Positions 55,086 to 63,069 of a stretch of 64,000 bases of DNA are shown in pieces. Below the pieces are notes generated by a model. It saw nothing but the letters and a program-made list of their open reading frames with translations, ran no database searches and had not been told where the DNA came from. This stretch comes from Flavobacteriaceae bacterium (GTDB lineage: Bacteria > Bacteroidota > Bacteroidia > Flavobacteriales > Flavobacteriaceae), in contig JALRDO010000004.1 of the NCBI GenBank assembly GCA_023262185.1, positions 1 to 64,000 of the forward strand. The letters are read 5' to 3'. The translations under genes and the position numbers were made by a program. Position 1 is the first letter of the stretch. Each line of letters starts with the position of its first letter.

Positions 55086-55838
55086 ATGACCGAAGAACTT
55101 CAATGGCTACTTATTACAGTGGTGGGATTTATCGCGGGCTTTGTAAACACACTTGCTGGGGGAGGATCGATTATCACTTTACCGGCAATGATTCTCGTGG
55201 GTCTTGACCCTACAGTCGCAAATGCTACCAATCGTCTCGGGATTATGCTTTCAGCTCTCTCTGCAGCTGCAGGTTTTAAGAGCAAAAAAGTAAGTGTATT
55301 GCCTTTTAGCCTGTACTTAGGATTGGCAGCCACCATCGGGGCTGTTATCGGGGCTATGATTGCCGTTGAGTTTGACAAAAGATTGTTTAATAAAGTATTG
55401 GCGATCATCATGATTATCATTGTGGTGCTGATGATTTTACAGCCAAGAATTAAACGTGCAATCAGCGTAGAGCGATTAAGTGGAAAGCCCCTTTGGTTTA
55501 CCTTAATGATTTTTTTATTGTTAGGGGTATATGGTGGTTTTATTAATGCCGGTATGGGATTGCTAATGATCCTCTGGTTAAATCTCTTCAACGGACTTGA
55601 CCTTATAAGGACTAATGCTACAAAAGTCTTGGTGACTGCGATCTACACTAGTGCAGCGCTTGCCGTTTTTATTTGGAACGATTTGATCGACTGGCTTATA
55701 GGGCTTTTATTAGCTATTGGTAATTTGGTCGGTGGGTGGATTGCAGCCCGACTATCGGTCAAGAAGGGCGAAGGTTTTATTCGGGCCGCTCTACTTGTTA
55801 TGGTGATTTTGATGGCTGTGAAACTCTGGTTCTATTAG
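55086..55838 (+). CDS. TauE/SafE-family sulfite or anion exporter (TSUP permease)
   Basis: 250-residue inner-membrane protein with about eight hydrophobic helices. The family starts with VVGFIAGFVNTLAGGGSIITLPAMILVG and repeats the pattern in the second half (GVYGGFINAGMGLLMILWL), as in TSUP permeases that move sulfite, sulfonates or other organic anions. Substrate unknown. The next downstream ATG options would cut the first helix, so 55086 is right. Its stop overlaps the convergent ribB stop by four bases. Confidence 0.9.
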   Translation: MTEELQWLLITVVGFIAGFVNTLAGGGSIITLPAMILVGLDPTVANATNRLGIMLSALSAAAGFKSKKVSVLPFSLYLGLAATIGAVIGAMIAVEFDKRLFNKVLAIIMIIIVVLMILQPRIKRAISVERLSGKPLWFTLMIFLLLGVYGGFINAGMGLLMILWLNLFNGLDLIRTNATKVLVTAIYTSAALAVFIWNDLIDWLIGLLLAIGNLVGGWIAARLSVKKGEGFIRAALLVMVILMAVKLWFY

Positions 55839-56947
55839 TAGGGTTGAACCCCATCAATCTGAAGCCCATAACCACTGAGCCCTACACGGTGTATAGGTGA
55901 AGAGTTAGACATTAAACGCAGTGATACCAAATTCAGGTCGTGTAAGATTTGCGCTCCAATACCAAAGTCTTTGTCGTCCATATTTCTGACCTCTTCGTCT
56001 TTATTCGATGCAATAAGTTTTTGAATATGGTATTGAAAATCTGAGGCGTTTGACTGTTTATTGATAAAGAGTAATGCCACCTTATCCGCTTCAGCAGCGA
56101 GCTTAAAGATCCGCTCTAGACCTTTATTCTGATCTCCTTTTAAGAATGAAACAAAAGACATAGCGCTGTCGTAGGACTGAATACGGGTAAGCACAGATTC
56201 TTCTCTTTTCCAAACCCCTCTTGTCAGTGCTACGTGAATAGCGTTGTTGGTGGTTTGTCTATAGGTGGTCAATACATATCTGCCGTAAATCGTCTCAATA
56301 TCCTTGGTAAAAACACGTTCGATGAGACTGTCGTTCATCATTCGGTACGCCACAAGGTCTTCAATACTGATCATCTTTAGATTGAATTGATCTCGCACTT
56401 TCAGTAGGTCGTCAAATCGAGCCATACTTCCATCTTCATTCATGATTTCAACGATTACACCAGCAGGAGAGAGACCTGCTAGCTTTGCCATGTCAATCGC
56501 TGCTTCGGTGTGTCCTGTTCTTCGTAGCACGCCTCCTTCCTTTGCAATCAAAGGAAAAATGTGACCTGGTCGCGTAAGATCCTCGGGCTTTGTTTCATTT
56601 TTAGTGAGTGCCATGATCGTCTTTGATCGGTCACCAGCTGAAATACCTGTTGTTACACCGTTCCCTTTGAGGTCTACTGAAACCGTAAACGCGGTTTTCA
56701 TAGGATCGGTGTTGTCGTTGACCATTTTACTAAGACCAAGTTGTTCACATCTCGTACCTGTTAGAGGTGCACAGATAAGGCCTCGGCCGTATTTGGACAT
56801 AAAATTAATAGCCTCAGGAGTGACCTTTTCTGCAGCCATTACAAAATCACCTTCGTTCTCACGATTCTCATCGTCAACAACGATTATGATTTCACCATTC
56901 TTAATGGCATCTATAGCTGAACGTATACTATCTAAGCTAGAATTCAT
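55835..56947 (-). CDS. ribB: 3,4-dihydroxy-2-butanone-4-phosphate synthase with a degenerate GTP cyclohydrolase II-like C-terminal domain
   Basis: 370 residues. The N-terminal RibB domain (1 to about 205) is intact: DDENRENEGDF (25-35), SAGDRSKTI, TRPGHIFPL and RTGHTEAA. The C-terminal part looks like GTP cyclohydrolase II (YGRYVLTTYRQTTNNAIHVAL, KDFGIGAQILHDLNL) but has no zinc-binding cysteines where RibA has its C/GSLRCDCG-type motif, so it should not open GTP. This resembles the RibBX form described in other bacteria. Last gene of ftsK-lolA-LptF/G-ribB, three bases after LptF/G. Confidence 0.93.
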   Translation of the reverse strand: MNSSLDSIRSAIDAIKNGEIIIVVDDENRENEGDFVMAAEKVTPEAINFMSKYGRGLICAPLTGTRCEQLGLSKMVNDNTDPMKTAFTVSVDLKGNGVTTGISAGDRSKTIMALTKNETKPEDLTRPGHIFPLIAKEGGVLRRTGHTEAAIDMAKLAGLSPAGVIVEIMNEDGSMARFDDLLKVRDQFNLKMISIEDLVAYRMMNDSLIERVFTKDIETIYGRYVLTTYRQTTNNAIHVALTRGVWKREESVLTRIQSYDSAMSFVSFLKGDQNKGLERIFKLAAEADKVALLFINKQSNASDFQYHIQKLIASNKDEEVRNMDDKDFGIGAQILHDLNLVSLRLMSNSSPIHRVGLSGYGLQIDGVQPY

Positions 56948-56950
56948 TAG

Positions 56951-58447
56951 TTATCGTCTTTTTCTAAGAAGTTCCCAGAGGTATTTAAAACTTAATGAAC
57001 CTCCTTTGATTCCTCTGTCGAGTACTGCCATCCGCGTGACATAGATACTAACAGGAAGCATGACAAAGGTAGAAAACCAGGCTCCGATAATAGGGTGGAT
57101 GTTTCCTCTTTTTGCATAATTCTCGGCAAACACACCTAAGAAGTAATAACTCAAGAACAATACAATGGCAATCACCATCGGTAGGCCAAGACCCCCTTTT
57201 CGAATGAGTGCTCCAATAGGAGCCCCCACAAAAAACAAGAGTATACACGAAAGGGCGAGAGCAAACTTTTTATGAAGAGAAATGATATGGCGGTTATAGA
57301 ATTCAAATCGCTTCCCCAACTCTGTCGATTTAGTAGAGGCTATAATTCTAAGGTTGTCTAATTGATTGGTTGCTGATCTAATGGCACTAGAGCGTTCATA
57401 GGTGGGCAGTACAGATAGGAGTTCTGCCTTCTCGTAAGTTTTAAAAAATAAAGAATCACGATCAGCTACCGGTAGGTATTGAGAGATCCATTTCTCGTGA
57501 TAAGCAACCTCATCATCTGCTTCTGTACGCTCTTTTAGCCTAAATGTAGCTGCCATGCGTCTCATGGTCGACTCAGAATACTGGATGAGCTGTTCTTTGG
57601 TGTCTATTTCTAAAGAGTCGATGTCTTTGAGCAGCTGCCGTGTGGGTTTCATCTTGTCTGTTGTAATAGAAGATTGCTCTTCAAGATCAATTTCATTTAG
57701 GCTTGAGAGATCAATGAATTTGATATAGGTGTCAAACGACGCTCTTGCAAAGGGTTGTTTTTTGATGTCTTCGGGTTTCTTTAACAGTATATCTTCATAG
57801 TAGTATCCGTTATACAATACGAGCTTTAAAAGCTCAGACTCTTTACTACTTATAAATTCGCCCTCTTTAGCACTAATTACTACAGTGTTTTGTTGATTCG
57901 CCGCCTTCTGATGAATGAGAACGTCCCTGAGATAACGGTCGTTTTCACCGTATTTCTCGCGTACTTTCATGTTCATATTCGTTCCTTCAATGTCGGTGAA
58001 AATACCCTCGACTAAAGCTGCTGAGGGCTTTACTTTAGCAATATTTCGTCTGAGATTGAAAATTTTCTGCTCGGCAGCAGGGATCAAATTATTTGAGACA
58101 AAAAACGCAGCTATTCCTAGTAAAATAGAAAAGACAAGGGTGCTGCGCATTGCTCTTAAAAAAGAGATTCCGGACGCTTTAATGGCAGCAAATTCGTAGT
58201 GTTCAGCGAATGAACCGTAGGTCAGAATAGAGGTGACTAGAACTGCCAAGGGCAGTACGTCATCAATGATGGTTGGCATGTAATAGAGTAGAAACTTCCC
58301 TATGATTTCTAGGTCTAGATCTTTTCCTGCCAGTTCGTCAATAAAAAGCCAAATGGCTTGAAATATGAAAATAAAGAGTACGATGAGAAAAACACTAAAG
58401 AAGGTGCGAACGAATTGGGTAAGTAGGTATCGGTCTAAAATCCGCAT
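56951..58447 (-). CDS. LptF/LptG family permease of the LPS exporter
   Basis: 498-residue inner-membrane protein of the YjgP/YjgQ family that, with LptB, extracts lipopolysaccharide for transport to the outer membrane. Start MRILDRYLLTQFVRTFF is diagnostic, with six membrane helices (three near the N-terminus, three from about residue 395) around a large periplasmic jellyroll region. Longer than E. coli LptF/G (about 360), with an extra charged stretch around 250-350. Whether it corresponds to LptF or LptG is not clear. Six bases after lolA. Confidence 0.9.
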   Translation of the reverse strand: MRILDRYLLTQFVRTFFSVFLIVLFIFIFQAIWLFIDELAGKDLDLEIIGKFLLYYMPTIIDDVLPLAVLVTSILTYGSFAEHYEFAAIKASGISFLRAMRSTLVFSILLGIAAFFVSNNLIPAAEQKIFNLRRNIAKVKPSAALVEGIFTDIEGTNMNMKVREKYGENDRYLRDVLIHQKAANQQNTVVISAKEGEFISSKESELLKLVLYNGYYYEDILLKKPEDIKKQPFARASFDTYIKFIDLSSLNEIDLEEQSSITTDKMKPTRQLLKDIDSLEIDTKEQLIQYSESTMRRMAATFRLKERTEADDEVAYHEKWISQYLPVADRDSLFFKTYEKAELLSVLPTYERSSAIRSATNQLDNLRIIASTKSTELGKRFEFYNRHIISLHKKFALALSCILLFFVGAPIGALIRKGGLGLPMVIAIVLFLSYYFLGVFAENYAKRGNIHPIIGAWFSTFVMLPVSIYVTRMAVLDRGIKGGSLSFKYLWELLRKRR

Positions 58448-58453
58448 CTTTTC

Positions 58454-59107
58454 TTATTCGATAATGTAATATCCTTGGCTTTCGTATGCTGACTTGTCAA
58501 AAACAAATAGGCTCTGATTTACGGATGAGCTGGTGTCGTATTTAGTTACCGTGATGGTAGTCTGGGTTTGGTTAAAGCCAAATTGTACCAACGTATTTAT
58601 GCGGTAGTTGAGTGTGTCAATTTTAACGACCACCTTTTCGATCTCCGCTTCTGAATCAATAGGGTATAAGACCACCTCAGCTTCATTTACAGAGTATTCA
58701 ACGCCTTCTTCAATGCGGTACCCTTCTTTGTAAAACGAAAAGAGTTCAGAGGGATTAATTTGACCCGTTTCATCTGTGCGCGAAGCCTTAGTGATGACAA
58801 CTTCTAGATTTTCAGGAATAATGCTATAAGTTGTTGTTCCGTCAAAGAGTTGAGTACTACCAAAGAGCTCTAACCTGTACTTAGAACCTGAGAGGTACAC
58901 TTTTCCGGGTGTGCTTTGTCGTATGTCGGCTTCTTTATTCTCTAATACATATTCGAATTCTAGCGTAACATGGTTGTAACGAGACATGCTGCTGTATACG
59001 CTATCAAGTAATGCTTCGGCCTTTAGGCTCGAACTTTGAGCTCCTACACTTGAAAGGGTCAAAGTCAACAGTGCTGTTAATGCACCATAAAATGAGATCA
59101 ACTTCAT
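58454..59107 (-). CDS. LolA-like outer-membrane lipoprotein carrier
   Basis: 217 residues from the ATG at 59107, one base after the ftsK stop; longer reading overlaps ftsK. Signal peptide of about 23 residues ending SSVGAQ. The mature protein has the LolA/LolB half-barrel pattern: AEALLDSVYSSMSRYNHVTLEFEY, GKVYLSGSKYRLEL, TQLFDGTTTYSIIPE and NPSELFSFYKEGY. It carries lipoproteins from the inner to the outer membrane. The window itself encodes client lipoproteins such as BamD. Fits the conserved ftsK-lolA-LptF/G-ribB operon. Confidence 0.88.
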   Translation of the reverse strand: MKLISFYGALTALLTLTLSSVGAQSSSLKAEALLDSVYSSMSRYNHVTLEFEYVLENKEADIRQSTPGKVYLSGSKYRLELFGSTQLFDGTTTYSIIPENLEVVITKASRTDETGQINPSELFSFYKEGYRIEEGVEYSVNEAEVVLYPIDSEAEIEKVVVKIDTLNYRINTLVQFGFNQTQTTITVTKYDTSSSVNQSLFVFDKSAYESQGYYIIE

Positions 59108-59108
59108 A

Positions 59109-61445
59109 TTAGGATTCTGTGTCGAAAAATGATTGTAAGCTTGTGAGATCTTTAAATAATACCTGTCTTGCGCGAGAACCTTCAAAAGGTCCTACAATTC
59201 CAGCAGCTTCAAGTTGATCAATGATTCTACCTGCTCGATTATAACCGATCTTCATTTTGCGCTGGATCAGTGAGGTAGATCCCTGTTGCGCACCAACAAC
59301 GATCTCTGCAGCTTCTTTAAATAAGGGATCGCGTTCATCCACAGAATCACTAAGCATTGAAGAGGTATCATCCGCCTCGTATTCTGGAAGTAAGTAAGCG
59401 TCTGCGTAGGCGCGTTGTGAACCAATGTAGTCGGTGATTTTCTCTACCTCAGGTGTGTCGACGAATGCACACTGCAATCTGATCATTTCATTACCCTGTG
59501 TATAAAGCATGTCACCTCTACCGATAAGTTGATCAGCTCCCGAAGCGTCTAGTATGGTTCTCGAATCTATTTTTGAAGTCACTCTGAATGCTAAACGTGC
59601 CGGGAAATTTGCTTTGATAATTCCTGTAATCACATTTACTGAAGGTCTTTGCGTGGCAATGATGAGGTGAATTCCAATGGCTCGAGCGAGTTGGGCTAAT
59701 CGAGCGATTGGGGTTTCAACTTCTTTGCCTGCAGTCATGATTAAATCGGCGAACTCATCGATCACCAAGACCAAATAAGGTAGAAAACGATGTCCGTCGT
59801 TAGGGTTGAGCTTGCGCTTTACAAACTTCGCGTTGTACTCCTTGATATTGCGCACCATTGCTACTTTAAGTAGATCGTAGCGATCATCCATCTCTAAACA
59901 AAGAGAATTTAGCGTGTTGATTACCTTTTTGGTATCCGTAATAATGGCCTCTTCTGAGTTGGGAAGTTTAGCGAGAAAATGACGTTCTATTTTATTGTAA
60001 AGGGTCAACTCCACTTTTTTCGGATCAACGAGTACAAACTTGATTTCTGCCGGGTGTTTCTTGTAGAGCAATGAGGTTAGCACAGCATTGAGACCCACAC
60101 TTTTTCCTTGTCCGGTCGCCCCAGCCATCAATAGGTGAGGCATTTTGGCGAGATCAACCACGAAAGTCTCATTAGAGATTGTTTTACCAAAAGCTATAGG
60201 AAGGTCAAAAGGTGCAGTACTGAACTTTTTCGATGCGATTACCGAACGCATACTAACAATAGTTGCATGCTTATTAGGTACCTCAATACCGATAGTCCCC
60301 TTACCAGGAATAGGAGCTATAATGCGAATACCAAGGGCTGATAGCGATAGCGCTATATCGTCCTCTAGATTCTTAATTTTTGAAATGCGAATTCCTGCTT
60401 CGGGCACAATCTCATACAGGGTAACTGTTGGCCCCACTGTGGCAGTTATGCGCTCAATGGCGATATTGTAATTATTTAGGGTTTCTACAATTCTATTCTT
60501 ATTGGCCTCAAGCTCTTCTTTGTCAATCTCTATTTGTGATTGGTCTCCTCCGTGCTTGTCTAATAAGTCAATATGAGGCGCCTGGTATTTGCTTAGTTCG
60601 AGGGTAGGATCAAATTCTCCAAAATCTTCAACGAGTTGCTTTGACTTCTTTTCGAATTCGTCCTCTTCTAACGCGTTAATCTCTAGCGCCACCTCATCGA
60701 TAGTAGTTTCATCTGAAATTTGAGGTGTCGAGGCGCTCTCTGCTGGAGTGTCTTCAAAGGTATATTCCTCTTGAAGTGGGGATACTTCTTTTTCGATCGT
60801 GTCAATAGTTTCTTCCCACTCTGAATCATCTTCCGTAAGAGTCTCTTTCGGATTGTTTTGTCTCTTCAAGGAGGGTAGACTGATTTTTGGCAATGAAAAA
60901 TGTATCCTCGGAAAACTCAGTTGAGGGGTCCACGACCAGGCGACTACTGCGTATACGATTGCAGAAAACAACAAAGTAAAGAGCAAGCCTAAACTTCCTA
61001 TATAGCTGCTGATCAGCTGACCAACTTCAAAACCTACTACACCCGAAAAGATAGATCCTGATTCTAAAATGAGAAAGAACAAGAAGGTAATCCACATCAT
61101 CCAAAACAAGGCGGTTGTCCACCAATTCAGAAAACGCTTAAGAGTAAGTGTGTCAAAAAAAAGAGAGAAACCGCTTAGAGATACGGTCAAAGGAATAAGC
61201 AAAGCTGAAATACCAAAACCTCTGTAAACCAAAATATAACCGATCCATACTCCTAGATGGTTGAGTGTGTTTTGAACTATTTGTGAGCTGTTTCCTATGG
61301 CCTCCACGGCGCTGAGATCGGTTTTCCAGTGTAGCAAAAACGAAATGCTTGCGATAAGACTCGCTAATCCTAAAAAGAAAAGTAAGGCCCCAGAAACGAT
61401 GCGAAACTTGGCTCTTTTTGTGGTTATTCTTGCTGCTCGACTCAT
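59109..61445 (-). CDS. ftsK: DNA translocase FtsK
   Basis: 778 residues, septal DNA pump coordinating chromosome segregation with division. N-terminal membrane helices at about 18-38, 66-90, 108-128 and 150-170; an acidic linker (about 200-280); the motor with Walker A GATGQGKS (442-449), then VLVIDEFADLIMTAGKEVE (Walker B), and RLAFRVTSKIDSRTILD. The C-terminal winged-helix gamma domain (QRKMKIGYNRAGRIIDQLE to about 775) reads orienting sequences on DNA. Shorter than E. coli FtsK because the linker is short, as usual in this phylum. First gene of a four-gene operon. Confidence 0.97.
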   Translation of the reverse strand: MSRAARITTKRAKFRIVSGALLFFLGLASLIASISFLLHWKTDLSAVEAIGNSSQIVQNTLNHLGVWIGYILVYRGFGISALLIPLTVSLSGFSLFFDTLTLKRFLNWWTTALFWMMWITFLFFLILESGSIFSGVVGFEVGQLISSYIGSLGLLFTLLFSAIVYAVVAWSWTPQLSFPRIHFSLPKISLPSLKRQNNPKETLTEDDSEWEETIDTIEKEVSPLQEEYTFEDTPAESASTPQISDETTIDEVALEINALEEDEFEKKSKQLVEDFGEFDPTLELSKYQAPHIDLLDKHGGDQSQIEIDKEELEANKNRIVETLNNYNIAIERITATVGPTVTLYEIVPEAGIRISKIKNLEDDIALSLSALGIRIIAPIPGKGTIGIEVPNKHATIVSMRSVIASKKFSTAPFDLPIAFGKTISNETFVVDLAKMPHLLMAGATGQGKSVGLNAVLTSLLYKKHPAEIKFVLVDPKKVELTLYNKIERHFLAKLPNSEEAIITDTKKVINTLNSLCLEMDDRYDLLKVAMVRNIKEYNAKFVKRKLNPNDGHRFLPYLVLVIDEFADLIMTAGKEVETPIARLAQLARAIGIHLIIATQRPSVNVITGIIKANFPARLAFRVTSKIDSRTILDASGADQLIGRGDMLYTQGNEMIRLQCAFVDTPEVEKITDYIGSQRAYADAYLLPEYEADDTSSMLSDSVDERDPLFKEAAEIVVGAQQGSTSLIQRKMKIGYNRAGRIIDQLEAAGIVGPFEGSRARQVLFKDLTSLQSFFDTES

Positions 61446-61496
61446 GGAGGTCTAAATTACGATAATTCCTTGCTGCGTGGGGGGATAAGTGCAGAC

Positions 61497-62936
61497 TTAG
61501 GTGCTGGGAACTAATTTTCGTATTTTAAGCGATAAGGCAGCAAATAATAAGGTCATAACTGGGCTAACATAATTAAAGACCGCATAAGCGAAATATTCGA
61601 AGACGGAAACGCCTAATACGCTACTGTGGTATGCCCCACAGGTATTCCATGGTACAAGTACTGAAGTTACTGTCCCTGAATCTTCGATGGTTCTGCTGAG
61701 ATTCTCGGGGGCCAATCCTTTTTGCTCATAGGCTTTTGCGAACATCTTGCCTGGAACGACGATAGCCAAGTACTGATCTGATGCCGTTACATTTAAGGCT
61801 AAACAACTCCCCACAGTATTAGCCACTAGACCAAAAGTTGATTTTGAAAGCTTGAGTAATGCGGCTGTAATTTTTGAAAGTGCTCCTATAGATTCCATGA
61901 CACCTCCAAAAACCATTGCACAGATGATAAGCCATATTGTTCCTAACATACCAGCCATTCCTCCTGATGTGAACAGGTCATTAAGCACAGTGTTAGAGCT
62001 TTCTACAGCAAGATCAACGGTGATAGCGTTCAACAGAGTTATGTAAACCGATTCGAAGTTAAGCTCGGTGGTTCCGCTTAGGGCGCGAATGAGTTCAGAT
62101 TGAAAAAGTAATGCCGCAAGTGCACCTCCTAATGTTCCAATTAACAGAGCTGCCAATGGGGGAGTTTTACGGACAATTAGGGCAATCACAAGAACAGGAA
62201 CGCTGAAGAGCCATGGATTTATAGTAAAGGATTCGGTAATAGCGTTGAGAAGGCTTGCTGTTTCAACCGCAGCAGCAGGTTCTACAGTAGCACTTAAGAC
62301 ACCAAATACAATAAGTGTTATCACCAGGGTAGGAACGGTGGTGTAAAGCATATAGCGTATATGGGTAAATAAATCAGTCCCAGCCATAGCTGCTGCAAGG
62401 TTAGTGGTATCGCTCAAAGGAGACATTTTATCTCCAAAATAGGCTCCTGAGAGAATTGCACCTGCGGTCATTCCCATAGGTATCCCCATCGCGTTTCCCA
62501 CACCAATTAATGCGATCCCGACGGTTGCCGAGGTAGTCCATGAGCTCCCTGTAGCCACCGAAATCAATGCACAAACCAATACACTGACCAAAAGAAATAT
62601 ACTGGGATTCAAGAGCTGAATGCCGTAGTAGATCATAGTAGGTATGATTCCACTTAACAACCATGTTCCAGAAAGGGCTCCCACCATAAGAAGAATAAGT
62701 AAGGCAGAAGAGGTTGACTTCAAATTGTCTGCAACAGCGTTCATCATCTCCTCGTACGTAACCCCTTTGACGAATCCGACAATAGCGGCAACGGCTCCGC
62801 CTAATAAGAGTACAAATTGATTGGATCCGTCGAGACTGGCATCCTTAAAAAAAAAGACGTTGATGGCGAGCATCACAATTAAAGCAATCAGCGGAAAAAG
62901 GGCTTCACTTAGACGGATAGAACGAGAAGAACTCAT
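61497..62936 (-). CDS. nhaC: Na+/H+ antiporter NhaC
   Basis: 479-residue inner-membrane antiporter of the NhaC family with about twelve hydrophobic helices. Recognised by GTWLLSGIIPTMIYYG, ATGSSWTTSATVGIALIG and SGAYFGDKMSPLSDTTNLAA, the ion-binding region, and by WNTCGAYHSSVLGV near the C-terminus. Exports sodium in exchange for protons, which fits a marine or alkaline-tolerant flavobacterium, though substrate choice is inferred from the family. It stands alone, 51 bases upstream of ftsK's start on the same strand and divergent from lpdA. Confidence 0.92.
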   Translation of the reverse strand: MSSSRSIRLSEALFPLIALIVMLAINVFFFKDASLDGSNQFVLLLGGAVAAIVGFVKGVTYEEMMNAVADNLKSTSSALLILLMVGALSGTWLLSGIIPTMIYYGIQLLNPSIFLLVSVLVCALISVATGSSWTTSATVGIALIGVGNAMGIPMGMTAGAILSGAYFGDKMSPLSDTTNLAAAMAGTDLFTHIRYMLYTTVPTLVITLIVFGVLSATVEPAAAVETASLLNAITESFTINPWLFSVPVLVIALIVRKTPPLAALLIGTLGGALAALLFQSELIRALSGTTELNFESVYITLLNAITVDLAVESSNTVLNDLFTSGGMAGMLGTIWLIICAMVFGGVMESIGALSKITAALLKLSKSTFGLVANTVGSCLALNVTASDQYLAIVVPGKMFAKAYEQKGLAPENLSRTIEDSGTVTSVLVPWNTCGAYHSSVLGVSVFEYFAYAVFNYVSPVMTLLFAALSLKIRKLVPST

Positions 62937-63040
62937 AGGCAGATGATTATCTTGCGATATTACAACAAATCACCTGTTTCTGCCAATTTATAATGCTTGG
63001 CATTAATAAAGATCTACTAGTGTTTACCGTTAAAACGTCT

Positions 63041-63048
63041 TAATTTTG
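63041..63048 (+). promoter_or_regulatory. -7 promoter element of lpdA
   Basis: TAATTTTG, a perfect TAnnTTTG match, 21 bases before the lpdA ATG. Confidence 0.6.
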
Positions 63049-63069
63049 CAGGACAATTATTGATCCATT

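Noticed and set aside
55100-55591. 163-codon minus-strand frame inside the TauE-type gene
   Set aside because: It is antisense to a strongly hydrophobic protein, which commonly yields long open antisense frames; the plus-strand family match is clear.
59108-59185. LolA-like reading frame extended upstream to 59185
   Set aside because: The extension overlaps ftsK and would bury the signal peptide; the ATG at 59107 gives a proper signal sequence.
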